Assembly (NCBI GenBank): GCA_030446765.1
Contig: JAUJMR010000009.1
Location: forward strand, 34,257-68,075
Direction of reading: 5' to 3'
DNA from: Chloroflexia bacterium
GTDB taxonomy: Bacteria; Chloroflexota; Chloroflexia; Thermobaculales; Thermobaculaceae
Length of the DNA: 33,819 nt
Shown: piece after piece, positions 1-8,658 of the stretch
Position numbering within the stretch: position 1 is the stretch's first letter
How the letters are laid out: every line of letters begins with the position of its first letter
Position numbers and translations under genes: made by a program
Notes under the pieces: generated by a model
The model's input: only the letters and a program-made list of their open reading frames with translations
What the model was told of the DNA's origin: nothing
Databases searched by the model: none

Positions 1-844
1 ACGACACCACCCGGTGGAACCGCCACGTTCGTGTTCCGGCTCAGTGGGAACGTTGCTCCCGGTTCGTACACCGCGAGCTTCCGCCTGGTGTACGGCGGCC
101 AGGCAGCGAACAAGTATGTCGGGCCATACGGCACGTCCGTCACGGTCAGCCCTAGGGTGCTCAACGATGCGACGCTGCCGACCGCAACGCTCACGACGCC
201 GCGCTACAGCACTTCGCTCTCGTCCGCGCTTCAGGTCCCCGCCGCCTGGACCGGCACGGACACCGGGTCCGGCGTGGCCGGCTATGAGGTGCAGTGGTAC
301 AACGCCGGCTGGCAGCCGTGGCTTCGGGGCTCGCGCACAGGGGCGATGTTCGGTGCTGATAACCGCCCGGTGGCGCTCGTGTCTGGCAGGACATACGCTC
401 TCCGTCTACGCGCCTATGACCGCGCGGGGAACCTGGGCGTCTGGACCACGCCCAAGTACACGACCGTGCCGTACGACGTCGCCGTTCTGGGATACTCGGG
501 TGCATGGCGGTTCGTGGCGGCGTCCGAGTACGACCATAACCGGCGGACAACACACTATGCCAACGCATCCGGTGCGCGGATGACGTTCAAGTTCCACGGC
601 CGCAATGTTGCCTGGGTGGCCGCCAAGGCGCCGAACAAGGGTAAGGCACAGGTGTAGCTCGATGGTGCCCACGTCGCGACGGTCGATCTGTACTCCTCGC
701 GATCGCAGTTGCGGGCGCTGGTGTACCGGAAGTACCTCGGCAGCCGCAACGCGTACCACACGATCCAGGTTCGCGTGCTCGGCCAGAAGAACACTGCCTC
801 GACAGGCGCGCGTCGACGTGGACGGCATCGCCATCGGACGATAA
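1..844 (+). pseudogene. 3' part of a secreted surface/adhesin-like protein, disrupted
   Basis: The reading frame is open from the left window edge, so the 5' end is missing. The translation is rich in Gly, Thr, Tyr and Ser. It contains a fibronectin-III-like stretch (TYALRLRAYDRAGN) followed by a C-terminal beta-rich module with FKFHGRNVAWVAAKAPNKGKA, a pattern common at the C-terminus of bacterial extracellular proteins. An in-frame TAG at 655-657 interrupts it, but the same frame continues with LDGAHVATVDLYSS, so the stop replaces an expected residue (probably Tyr in V-Y-L-D-G). A second lesion near 806-812, equivalent to loss of two bases in a CG-rich run, moves the ending (VDVDGIAIGR, stop 842-844) to another frame. 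I infer a dead or miscalled gene for a cell-surface protein; substrate and binding partner are unknown. Confidence 0.6.
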
Positions 845-890
845 GCATAATCCGGCCGTGCCGCGCGGTGTGTGCTGAACACAGTAGCGA

Positions 891-927
891 GTGAGGGATC
901 CGTCAACCTGATTGACGGATCCCTCAC
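891..927. repeat. Perfect 16-bp inverted repeat with 5-nt loop
   Basis: Arms 891-906 and 912-927 are exact reverse complements (GTGAGGGATCCGTCAA and its complement) around CCTGA. No T-run follows on either strand, so it is not a standard intrinsic terminator. The arm shares GTGAGGGATCCGT with the core of the MITE family found further along the window, so it may be a rearranged relative. It lies between the broken surface-protein gene and the deacetylase gene. Confidence 0.75.
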
Positions 928-1100
928 GGGGTTGCAAGGACGCCGAGGCCGAGTCGACACCGACGCGGTATTGTGTGTAGGGTCACGGCACGCCGTTGCT
1001 CCTACGCGCTAAGCGTCAGGCACGACGGTTGGGATGGGCGCTCGACGGGATGGTGTAGAGTTATCGCATAGCGCACCCTACTCGCGGCGAGGAGACACCG

Positions 1101-1985
1101 ATGAACCCGTTCTTGTCCCGCCTAGGCTATGGCCCTGAGGATCGCATCGTGGTCCTCCACGCCGACGACATCGGTATGTGCCAGGCGACGCTGCCGGCGT
1201 ATGCCGATCTGCTGGAGTTCGGGCTGATTTCCTCCGCGGCCACGATGGTGACCTGTCCGTGGTTCCCAGCGGCCGCTGCGCTCTGCGGCGCACATCCCGA
1301 TGCGGACATGGGCGTGCACCTCACCCTCACCTGCGAGTGGGACGCGTACCGCTGGGGCCCCGTCTCCACCCGCGACCCCGCATCCGGCCTGCTCGATGAG
1401 GAGGGGTTTCTCCACCGTACCTCCGAGGCGGTGTGGGAGCGTGCCACCGAGGGGGCGGTGCGGACGGAGATCGAGGCACAGCTCGACCGGGCACTCGCGG
1501 CGGGAGTTGATGTCACGCATGTTGACACGCACATGGGCACGCTCGCGTATCCCCGCTTTGCCCTGGGCTATGTGGACATCGCCCTCGCGCGCCGGCTACC
1601 CCTCCTGATGACGCGGCTAGACCCGGCGAATCCCCGGAACCGAGAACTGTTGCGGACGAGCCCGGAGATCGCGACGATGAGCGGACAACCCGCGGACCGC
1701 ATAGAGGGCGCGGGGTTGCCGGTGTTCGACCATGTAGTGGGGCTGCCGCTTGACCGTCCAGAGGAGCGCGTGGCACGGGCCCGACGGATGCTCGACGGCC
1801 TGCCGCCCGGTCTTTCCATGTTCATCATCCACCCTGCGCAGGACACGCCGGAGCTGCGCGCCATCGCACGCGACTGGCCGAGCCGGGTTGCAGACTATGA
1901 GGCGTTCACCAACCCCGAGCTGCGCGATTACATCCGTGCCTCCGGCATCCATGTCGTCGGCTACCGGGCGTTGAGGGCTGCGTGA
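1101..1985 (+). CDS. ChbG/YdjC-family carbohydrate deacetylase
   Basis: A 294-residue protein of the YdjC/ChbG fold, a metal-dependent family that removes N-acetyl groups from sugars such as diacetylchitobiose. Visible motifs are HADDIGM (residues 20-26, metal-binding Asp pair), MGVHLTLT (70-77, metal-binding His), THVDTHMGT (139-147, metal/catalytic His) and a late FIIHPAQDTPEL segment that carries the conserved His. The length matches the family. The ATG start is preceded by GAGGAG at about 1089-1094. There is no signal peptide, so it is cytoplasmic. It stands alone between the broken surface-protein gene and an insertion sequence, so the true sugar substrate cannot be inferred from context. 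Confidence 0.85.
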   Translation: MNPFLSRLGYGPEDRIVVLHADDIGMCQATLPAYADLLEFGLISSAATMVTCPWFPAAAALCGAHPDADMGVHLTLTCEWDAYRWGPVSTRDPASGLLDEEGFLHRTSEAVWERATEGAVRTEIEAQLDRALAAGVDVTHVDTHMGTLAYPRFALGYVDIALARRLPLLMTRLDPANPRNRELLRTSPEIATMSGQPADRIEGAGLPVFDHVVGLPLDRPEERVARARRMLDGLPPGLSMFIIHPAQDTPELRAIARDWPSRVADYEAFTNPELRDYIRASGIHVVGYRALRAA

Positions 1986-2105
1986 TGCGGCTTGGGCGCG
2001 CATGCCCAGGAGCGGTCGGGGTGTGGCGTTCTGCGCAGCGGGAAATACATTGAGCACCACGGGGCAGATTGGGTAGTCAGCATCTGGCAGCGGCACCCTC
2101 TCCTA

Positions 2106-3674
2106 AGCTTGTGATTTAACTGTTGGTCTGGTTGCCGTGGGTGTGAGTAGCAGTGTACTTGGCTGTGGTGGCAGAATGGCGCCACTATGGACGCTTCGGA
2201 CACACTCTCCGCCCTGATCTCCTTGCGCGCCACCCTCTACTCCTGCTTTGGCAAACGCTCCGATGCCCTGTTCGAGTTGACGGACGCGATGCTCACCGCG
2301 GGACCGCAGCCTTCGCCCGTCCATCTGAGTCTGGAGCCAGCGCACCGCCGCGGCTGGGGTAGCCTGTACGCGGCGCTCGCTTGTAGCACTATCGACGGTT
2401 CCGCACTCCGGTCGCTGCTCGCCGGGTACCCTCTCAGCGACGAAGACACCCGCGTGTACGCCGTCGACTGTAGCGTCTGGGCTCGCTGTGACGCCGAGTC
2501 CAGCACTGATCGCGGCTACTACTATCATCCGTCGCGCCACTCCGCCGGCCAACCGATAGTGGCCGGCTGGCCCGTACCAATGGATAGCGCAACTCGGGTT
2601 CGTACGTGACTCGCGGACCGCGCCGGTGGACCTGCGCCGCGTGCATCCTCGTGAGAACCCTAATGCCGTCGCGGTGGAGCAGATCAAGAGCCTGCTGGAT
2701 AGGGAGTTGCATCCTCCTGACCTTGCACCGCTGTTCGTCTTCGATGCGCGCTATGACCCGGTGCAATTGAGCCAGGGACTTGAGGGGCACCCAAGCTCCC
2801 ATCCTGGTGCGGCTTCTGCCGCTGCCGCCGTCCCGCTGCTTCTACGGAGCCAAGTTCCTGTGCAGGCAGAGCCGTCCACGAAGGGCGGTAGACCACGCGG
2901 GCCTGGGCCAAGTTCGATTGCAAGGGCCGTCCACTTGGCCGCCAGAAAGTGCCGAGCACCTAGTTGGTGCCGGGACGCGCCGACCTAGTTGAGGATGAGC
3001 AGTGCGGCAGGGTGAATGTGCGGGCCTGGGCCGGCCTGCATCCCAAGCAGCAGAACCACCCGACACGCGGGACGCACCGACCTCGCTCCATCGTGCGCGG
3101 CACACTGGTACGTAGAGGTTACGCGCCTGCCAGGACGCAGCCATCAGCACAACGCAGCCATCTGCCTCAAGGTGCTCTGGCTGTGGTGGCAGGGAGCGGG
3201 TAAGCCGGACCTGGATTTACTCTGGCGCTCGTACGTCCGCCGCTTCGACCTGGAGCACACCTTCCGCTTCCTCAAGCAGGTACTGGGCTGGACCACCACG
3301 CGGGTGCGCCACCCCCAGCAGGCCGACAGCATGGACCTGGCTGGTAGTGGCGGCTTACACTCGGCTCAAGCTGGCCCGCAGCGTGGTGGCGGATCACCGA
3401 CTGCCCTGGGAACGGCGGCTAGAGGCAGCACGCCTAACCCCGTGCCGGGTGCGGAGGGCGTTTTCAGCGCTCCTGGTTGCGCTGGGCAGTCCGGCGAGCG
3501 TGCCGAAACCCTGTGGCCGGTCGCCGGGGCGGCCCAAAGGCAGCCGCTCCGGACGTGCCCCTCGCTATCCGGCCCTCAAGAAGGCCTCCTGAACCCACCA
3601 CCGCGTCCAATGGCACCGTCCTGAAATAGCCTTTCAGCACCATCCCGTATCCCGTCACGGTTAAGTCACAAGCT
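2106..3674 (+). mobile_element. Degenerate DDE insertion sequence, copy 1
   Basis: The element is bounded by 17-bp inverted ends: 2106-2122 (AGCTTGTGATTTAACTG) and 3658-3674, whose reverse complement is AGCTTGTGACTTAACCG (15 of 17 identical). It carries one transposase gene in several frames. Its right end abuts the right end of copy 2, forming a long palindrome at about 3656-3697. Confidence 0.75.
2187..3592 (+). pseudogene. IS transposase (IS4-like DDE type), multiply frameshifted
   Basis: The translation begins intact at ATG 2187 (MDASDTLSAL) and keeps typical blocks of a DDE transposase family common in GC-rich bacteria: YAVDCSVWARCDAES (first catalytic Asp region), YYYHPSRHSAGQPIVAGW, then LFVFDARYDPVQL, YVRRFDLEHTFRFLKQVLGW and a C-terminal RSPGRPKGSRSGRAPRYP ending ALKKAS. 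These blocks lie in at least four successive reading frames (shifts near 2580, 2800, 2990, 3110 and 3345), so no active enzyme can be made. The assignment to an IS4-like DDE group rests on motif style; I could not compare it with ISfinder. Copy 2 carries the same gene on the other strand. Confidence 0.75.
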
Positions 3675-3675
3675 A

Positions 3676-5165
3676 AGCTTTTGTGATTTAACCGTGAAGA
3701 GTTTTGGGATAGGGCAGGAAGCTATCCCGGAATGGGTGGCGAGGGGGATGCTTGATGGGCTCGTTGCCTTTTTGAGGGCGTGGGGTAGCGGTGAACGACC
3801 CGATCGGCTGCCCTTGGGGCGCGTCCGGGAGCGGCCGCAGGGTTTCGGCGCGTTGGGCCGGCGTGCCCAGCGCCATGCAAGAGCGCTGAAAAGGACCGGC
3901 GCACGCGGCACGGTGTCAGCCGTCTCGTGTCCCGCTGCCGTTCCCAGGGCAGACGCCGGTCCACTCGCCACACCGCGCGCCAGCCCCAACCGCATGTAGG
4001 CGGCGCCGCCAGCTGGCCGTCCACCGTCGGCTTGCTCGGGATGACCACCTCGCGGAGAGGTCCAGCCCAGTTGTCTGCTTGAGGAACCGGAACGCATGCT
4101 CCAGATCGAATCGACGGACGTACGAGCGCCAGAGCAGGGTCCAGGTCCGGCTCTCCCGGCTCTCGCCACCAGCCATAGCCTCTGCTCCCGGGCAAGGTGC
4201 GGCAACTTGGAGACCTCCACGAGCACGAGCGTGCTGCGCACGACCGGCCGGGTGCGGCGCGTCCCGCGCGCCCGGTGGTTTGCTTGGGTGCAGGTCCGCC
4301 CACGCCCGCACGCGCACCGCGCCGTACTGCCCGTCCTCGCAGACGTGCTCGGCCTGCGCAGGGCCGCCAGGACTCGTCGGCGCAGTCGAATCCGGCCTCG
4401 TGCTTGCGCGGGCGCCTGGAGACGGCACAACCGGCGCGGGGTCGGCATGTACAGCGACCCGAGCGCAGCCGCACCAGGATGGCGGCGTTCGTGCCCTTGG
4501 TCCCGAGGCTTAGTTGCACCGATCGTATCCGGCGTCGAACACAAACAGGGACGCAGGCCTGCCGGATCCGCTTCCTGCTCGGCGAGTGCATGTCGATCTG
4601 CTCCACCGCGACGGCGTTCGGGTTTCGCTGCGATGCACGCGGCGCACATCCACCGGCGCCGTCCACGAGTCGCGGAGAACCCTAGTTGCGCCACCCACTG
4701 GTAGGACCAGCCAGCGATCGCATAGCTGGCCGGCGAGGCCGGAGGGTGATAGCAGTAGCCCGCTCGGGGCCGCCGGCCCCGGCGTCGCAGCGCGCCCAGA
4801 CACTACAGTCCACGCCGTAGACCCGTACAGGCTCATCGCAGAGGGGTAGCGAGTGAGCAGCACCTGCAGAGCTGATGTGTCGACCGGCACCAGGCGAGAG
4901 CTCCGTACAGGCTGCCCCAGCCACGGCAAAAAGGAGCCCAGGCTCAGGTGAACCTGGCGAGGGCTGCGGCCGGCGGTGAGGATCGCGTCTGTGAGCTCGA
5001 ACAGGGCGTCGGCACGCTTCCCGGGAGGCAGGAGTACAACGAGTGACGAAAGCTCATCAGGTCGGCGAGTGTGTCAGCAGTGTCCATAGTGGCGCCATTC
5101 TGCTACCATGAAGCACCCATGGCCACTCACACCACTCAGGCAGACCAACAAATAAATCATAAGCT
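3676..5165 (-). mobile_element. Degenerate DDE insertion sequence, copy 2 (inverted)
   Basis: The outer end at 5150-5165 (reverse complement AGCTTATGATTTATTT) and the inner end at 3676-3694 (AGCTTTTGTGATTTAACCG) match the ends of copy 1. The 5' leader is also alike: GGCAGAATGGCGCCACTATG in copy 1 corresponds to AGCAGAATGGCGCCACTATG here. It is oriented opposite to copy 1, so the two transposase genes converge. Confidence 0.7.
3765..5087 (-). pseudogene. IS transposase (same family as 2187-3592), multiply frameshifted
   Basis: The start is at ATG 5087 (MDTADTLADLMSFRHSLYSC). Blocks matching copy 1 follow in changing frames: YGVDCSVWARCDA, TAPVDVRRVH, NPNAVAVEQID, LFVFDAGYD, AAILVRLRSGRC, SYVRRFDLEHAFRFLKQTTG, RLTPCRVRRSFSALL and a C-terminal HALKKA. 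It has at least as many frameshifts as copy 1, plus loss of the normal stop after ALKKA, so it is inactive. The divergence between copies suggests that both have been decaying for some time. Confidence 0.7.
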
Positions 5166-5167
5166 AA

Positions 5168-6036
5168 GAGTTTCTAACAAAAGCTGACTGAGTTGTTAGC
5201 ATGGGAGGTGTGAGGCGACCACTTGTAACAGACGAGCTATGGGGAGCGATACAACCCTTGCTGCCGGTGGAGCCAGCAAACGTAAGGGTGGCAGGCCGCG
5301 GATCGATGATAGGGCGGCACTTACGGGCATCATCTTCGTGTTGAAATCAGAATCTCTTGGGAGATGTTACCGACCGAGATGGATGCGGTTCGGGGATGAC
5401 CTGCTGGAGGAGACTCCGCGACTGACAGGAGGCGGGCGTGTGGGAGCGACTGCACCGCCTGCTACTGGACCGGGTGGGCGAGGCCGACGAGATAGATTGG
5501 GAGCGAGCGAGCCTGGACAGCGCATCCGTCCCGGCAAAAGGGGGGCACCAAAACCGGTCCGAATCCGACGGACAGGGGCAATGCCCAGAGGGCGCCCGCA
5601 CGAAGCGCCACGTTTTGGTCGAGGGGGAAGGGCATCCCGTTCAACGGAGTGATTACGGGAGCCAACACCCACGACCTCGGTGGTCTTCGAGGGTTTTGCT
5701 CGACGGCATCAAGCCGATCAGGAGACCGAGAGGCAGGCCCAGGAAGCGACCCGTGAAGCTGCACGCGGACAAGGGCTACGGACATCTCGCGGTGCAGGCA
5801 GTGCGCTGCGCAGGCGAGGCATCAAGGGCAGGATCGCCAGGAAGGAGTGGAGAGCAAGGAGAAGCTGGGGCAGGCACCGGTGGGTGGTGGAGAGGACGCT
5901 GGCGTGGCTGGGTGGGTGCACCGCAGGTTCGCGGTCCGCTATGAGCGGCGTGACGCTATCCATCTGGCCTTCCTCAAACTCGGCTGCGCCCTTATCTGCC
6001 TCCACTACCCTCAAATGACGGTTTTGTTAGAGACTC
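5168..6036 (+). mobile_element. IS5-like insertion sequence, 869 bp, with TAA target duplication
   Basis: The ends 5168-5182 (GAGTTTCTAACAAAA) and 6022-6036 (reverse complement GAGTCTCTAACAAAA) match at 14 of 15 positions. The trinucleotide TAA flanks both sides (5165-5167 and 6037-6039), consistent with the 3-bp TNA duplication known for some IS5 subgroups. It landed exactly at the outer border of the inverted IS copy at 3676-5165. Confidence 0.75.
5202..6030 (+). pseudogene. IS5-family transposase, frameshifted
   Basis: ATG 5202 begins MGGVRRPLVTDELWGAIQPL, the characteristic IS5-type N-terminus. KGGRPRIDDRAALTGIIFVLKS, VWERLHRLLLDRVGEADEIDW, RASLDSASVPAK (first Asp), LHADKGYG (second Asp), RRGIKGRIARK and HRWVVERTLAWL then follow, with VRYERRDAIHLAFLKL near the end. 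The blocks occupy several frames (shifts near 5270, 5345, 5540-5600, 5650 and 5840), so the enzyme is dead. The catalytic-region signatures themselves are well preserved, so the insertion may be younger than the neighbouring IS pair. Confidence 0.75.
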
Positions 6037-6419
6037 TAAATTGGCACCTGGGACGCAGGCCTGCTGCCACGGCGAAACTGCTCAGGAACACCGTAGCAGC
6101 TTGAGTATGGCAGGGCGCCGGTTGGGGTAAGGTTGTGCCGGGTGATTGTCCTCACGGACACAATCCACCCGAGCCGGTGTTGGGTACCATGAGGGATCTC
6201 TCCCCGATTGATACCCTCGACGTCGTTGCCGGCTCTCCCTGTGCCAACCGTTAGCACTGCGGCCTCATCCGGCGCGGAGACCGCCGCGTAGGCTGTCGGC
6301 ATGCGGATCGACCGGAGGGTAGGGGAAACGTACGTGACAGCAACCACGGCGCTAGCGGCCGCAGCCGAGCCACGTACGAAACGCCGTCGGCTCAAAGGCC
6401 CGCCCACAGGCTCTGACAT
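6036..6419 (-). CDS. Hypothetical protein with twin-arginine signal, C-terminus abutting the IS5-like element
   Basis: The start is ATG 6419, set by AGGAG six bases upstream. The N-terminus carries a textbook Tat signal: SRRRFVRGS followed by an Ala/Val-rich hydrophobic stretch (AAAASAVVAVTYV), then an Ala-rich cleavage region (TAYAAVSAPDE). The remaining roughly 80 residues show no domain I recognise. The stop coincides with the end of the IS5-like element at 6036-6038, so the natural C-terminus may have been lost or replaced when the element inserted. A 35-bp segment within the 3' half (6104-6138) is repeated at 6764-6798. Export through the Tat pathway fits the tatA gene at 21219, but function is unknown. 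Confidence 0.5.
   Translation of the reverse strand: MSEPVGGPLSRRRFVRGSAAAASAVVAVTYVSPTLRSIRMPTAYAAVSAPDEAAVLTVGTGRAGNDVEGINRGEIPHGTQHRLGWIVSVRTITRHNLTPTGALPYSSCYGVPEQFRRGSRPASQVPI
6104..6138. repeat. Imperfect 35-bp direct repeat, unit 1
   Basis: Begins AGTATGGCA and ends AAGGTTGTG. It matches 27 of 35 positions, without gaps, at 6764-6798. On the minus strand both units can encode TTLPQPxPCHT, which suggests a duplicated gene tail. Confidence 0.5.
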
Positions 6420-6763
6420 CGGATGCTCCTCAGCACTCTTGCCACATCCCAGTGATCGCCACCCACTCAGCACATCTCTCCGTTGCGGCTCGGCGCATCT
6501 CCAATTTTCGACTGCGTCGGTTGAGGAGTAGGCGTCGATGTCGAGTAGACATATAGTGGAGGATGTCATTAAGTCCGACACTGGTGCTGGCGGCGCAATG
6601 GTAGTCGGATTGATAAATACTGCGGGCGCGGGGAGTAGGCGAAGCTGCGGGTCGTCGGGCGGCTGGGGCTGAGTTAGGGCGAATGGTACAGGCCCGCGAG
6701 CCATTTCAGGCTGCGGGCCTGTTGCTGCGGCGTGAGGTTGGGCACCCTCTCCGCGGCACCCGC

Positions 6764-6798
6764 AGTATGGCACGGGAGTGGTTGAGGCAAGGTTGTGG
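6764..6798. repeat. Imperfect 35-bp direct repeat, unit 2
   Basis: Partner of 6104-6138. The surrounding minus-strand frame (stop at 6674) ends in TPQQQARSLKWLAGLYHSP, which looks like a real protein C-terminus, but no convincing start is visible upstream. I therefore do not call a gene for 6430-6870. Confidence 0.5.
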
Positions 6799-6870
6799 CC
6801 CTCATAGCTTTCGTGGCCAGTGGTGCGTTGCTGGCGGTAGTCCTCATCATCAAGTTCGCATTATTCCGGT

Positions 6871-7052
6871 TCACGCCGCCCGCAACGTCTCCCCACACCG
6901 TTCGGCGAACATGCCAGAGTAGATGAGCGGGCACTCCGGGTAGATGAGCGCACCGATCGCCAGGTACTCTTCGGGCACAACGCCCTTCGCAGCTCATCCG
7001 GCGTTAGCGGTCAAAGGACGTGGGTCCGGCGGGACTCTTCAGGGTCTTGCAT
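6871..7052 (-). pseudogene. Small decayed gene, unknown function
   Basis: ATG 7052 begins MQDPEESRRTHVL, preceded by AGGAG about a dozen bases upstream, then meets an in-frame TGA. The frame continues with PLTPDELRRA and, after a one-base shift, gives VVPEEYLAIGALIYPECPLI and MFAERCGETLRAA before a stop at 6871-6873. Composition and continuity look like a real protein of about 60 residues with two lesions. I do not recognise a family. It lies just downstream of the fragment at 7069-7119 on the same strand, so the two were probably a small operon. Confidence 0.4.
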
Positions 7053-7068
7053 CGGTATCTGTTTGCTC

Positions 7069-7119
7069 CTAGCGCGCCGCCCTGTACAGCAGCTCGTCCA
7101 CGAGCAAGATGTGGCGTCG
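7069..7119 (-). pseudogene. C-terminal fragment of a small protein (RRHILLVDELLYRAAR)
   Basis: An open minus-strand segment ending at TAG 7069-7071. Its ending RRHILLVDELLYRAA aligns with RHHIVLGDERLYGKA in the fragment at 7672-7851, with 9 of 15 residues identical and clear similarity at the base level. A stop codon lies just upstream, so only the tail survives. The family is unknown to me. Confidence 0.4.
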
Positions 7120-7235
7120 TGCCTTGTTTCACTTGAGGTTCGCAGCCTACTCTAAACCGATTCACCACCCTCGCCCGTTACGCTGACCGTCAGGTCGTGC
7201 AGTTCGGCACGAGCCAGTTCGAGGAAGGCAGGGGA

Positions 7236-7572
7236 ATGAACAAAGTACGGGTTTTGACAGCGACAGCCGCGACGGCACTAGCTCTGGCGACGTGGGAGCA
7301 GTTCAGTGTTAGCCCACTATTGGACAAACGTGAGCAAGCAGGCCGGTGCAGGCTCCATGGGCACGTACAACGTCGTCACCGAAACGTTCACGCCGACGAA
7401 GAAGGGCGGTGGGGCTTTCGTGACTTTTACCGATGGCCAGTCGTTCTCATACGACGTCTTGATGCACAACACGCTGCCTGACGGTGCCTTGGCTGCCTGC
7501 CCCGGTGGTGACGACACGTGCGATGGCCAGGGCATTGATAACGCTTTTGCCTGCCTCGGGATCGAGGAGTAA
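7236..7572 (+). CDS. Small secreted protein, one frameshift
   Basis: ATG 7236, close behind AGGAAGGCAGGGGA, begins MNKVRVLTATAATALALAT, a clear Sec-type signal peptide. The rest (LAHYWTNVSKQAGAG, MGTYNVVTETFTPTKKGG, LMHNTLPDGALAACPGGDD, ending CLGIEE) is in the next frame. Removing one G from the GGG at 7294-7296 joins them as ALATWSSSVLA|HYWTN, with a plausible signal peptidase site after VLA. The mature part is about 90 residues and has Cys pairs near the end that could form disulfides. The product is probably extracellular; no family recognised. The single homopolymer indel makes a base-calling error likely. Confidence 0.55.
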
Positions 7573-7671
7573 GACGCGCCGATTATATGCGTGAGGGCAG
7601 GCGCCAGGTGGTCTGCCTCAGCGCATTCGCACTAGCTGAGACGCCGGCCGAATCTGCTCCGCTGGCGTCAC

Positions 7672-7851
7672 TCATGGTGCAGCCTTCGCCTTCCCATACA
7701 ACCGCTCGTCCCCGAGCACGATGTGGTGCCGCTCGCGCAAGTAGACCGGCTTGGACCCATCCGGGTGGAACCACCACGGGGGATGTTGGTCCGCCGGTGA
7801 TTGCCACGCGACGCCACGGTCACGGCTCGCGATGTGCCGGATCCAACTCGG
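7672..7851 (-). pseudogene. Fragment of a small protein related to 7069-7119
   Basis: A continuous minus-strand frame between TAG 7852-7854 and TGA 7672-7674 reads PSWIRHIASRDRGVAWQSP, then HPPWWFHPDGSKPVYLRERH and HIVLGDERLYGKAKAAP. It looks like genuine protein but has no usable start codon after the upstream stop. Its tail matches the fragment at 7069-7119. The TGA overlaps an ATG (ATGA) opening a 30-residue frame (MSDASGADSAGVSA...) to 7583, echoing the two-gene order at 7119-6871. Confidence 0.4.
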
Positions 7852-7856
7852 CTACC

Positions 7857-7973
7857 CTACCGTCCCCTTGTCGGGTTGCGCATCTGCCGCTCCAGGTGAT
7901 CCCCCGGGCTGTGGTCCTTGTGCATGTGCGCTAGGTCGGTCTGGCTTAGGCTGAGATACCGCTGGGTGGTCGC
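7857..7973 (-). pseudogene. Tyrosine recombinase (phage integrase type), C-terminal remnant
   Basis: The minus-strand frame from 7973 reads ATTQRYLSLSQTDLAHMHKD then HSPGDHLERQ, ending at TAG 7857-7859. The pattern TTQRYLxLSxxDL is the C-terminal signature of XerC/D-type and phage integrases; its Tyr is the DNA-attacking residue. Immediately upstream, the expected GHSQL appears as YS*L, consistent with two C-to-T changes. No further integrase sequence is recognisable upstream, so only about 39 residues survive. It suggests that this stretch was once part of an integrated element. Confidence 0.55.
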
Positions 7974-8095
7974 CAGCTAAGAGTATCCCCTTGGTGTCGA
8001 GCGGCTTGATCGAGCAATTGTGCGGGGCTCAGGAGGCTCGAACCGGCGGGGAATCACAACAGGGAATGGTCGTTCGTGCGAGCCAGAATCGCCTG

Positions 8096-8368
8096 TTACT
8101 GGCTGTCAGCATCCTCCGACCTGTCGTTACCGCGGGCTTCAGGGGCGTTCGTGCCGCCAAAATACTCCTGCCCGACGCCCGTGCTGCCCGATCCGAGGTC
8201 TTTGGGCAGGTCGCCGCGCTCCAGGAGGGTATCGGTATCGGTCCGTCCCAGGAGGACGTCCGGGTCGATGTGCCCGTCGTTCGCCGTTTCCTGCGCGCTC
8301 TCGTCCGCACCATGCGCCTGCTCCGGCGCCTCGGCTTCTCGCCTGCGATTCACATCGTCTGCTGCCAT
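8096..8368 (-). CDS. Small acidic hydrophilic hypothetical protein
   Basis: A 90-residue protein starting at ATG 8368, with AAAGGAG seven bases upstream. It is very rich in Asp, Glu, Gly and Arg (MAADDVNRRREAEAPEQAH near the start, PDVLLGRTDTDTLLERGD in the middle, and a Gly-rich GSGSTGVGQEYFGGT toward the end). There is no hydrophobic segment, so it is probably soluble and perhaps disordered. No family recognised. It lies about 170 bases downstream of an intrinsic terminator and a 21-codon leader ORF on the same strand, so read-through of that terminator could control it. Confidence 0.55.
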   Translation of the reverse strand: MAADDVNRRREAEAPEQAHGADESAQETANDGHIDPDVLLGRTDTDTLLERGDLPKDLGSGSTGVGQEYFGGTNAPEARGNDRSEDADSQ

Positions 8369-8540
8369 GGAGCTGCTCCTTTGATAGATGCCGGCATGAA
8401 GGACTGCCAACGCGGCCCGACGCCTGCAGGAGAAGTGCCATAAGGGGGGCACAATGACGGGGCGGTGCACTGTCGCCGAGTTCTCACGGGAGGCGCGCGA
8501 CGTGGGAAACGGACAGTCCTGCGCCGAAATACAAGCGCAC

Positions 8541-8566
8541 AAAAAACCCGGGTCGTAAGACCCGGG
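8541..8566 (-). terminator. Intrinsic terminator/attenuator
   Basis: On the minus strand CCCGGGTC-TTAC-GACCCGGG (8547-8566) forms an 8-bp GC-rich stem with a 4-nt loop, followed directly by six T (8541-8546). It acts only on minus-strand transcription, which starts from the promoter at 8782-8810. Confidence 0.85.
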
Positions 8567-8658
8567 CTATCTTGTTCTGCGATGCACACCAAAAGATGCC
8601 TCGCTCCGGAACGTAAATGCTCCGGTATGTTGTGAACTGTCAGCCCCGTAGCGGGGCG

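Noticed and set aside
8030..8065. GGTTCGAGCC on the minus strand, suggesting a tRNA T-arm or attachment site next to the integrase remnant
   Set aside because: The flanking bases do not form a 5-bp T-stem and no acceptor, D-arm or anticodon arm can be drawn.
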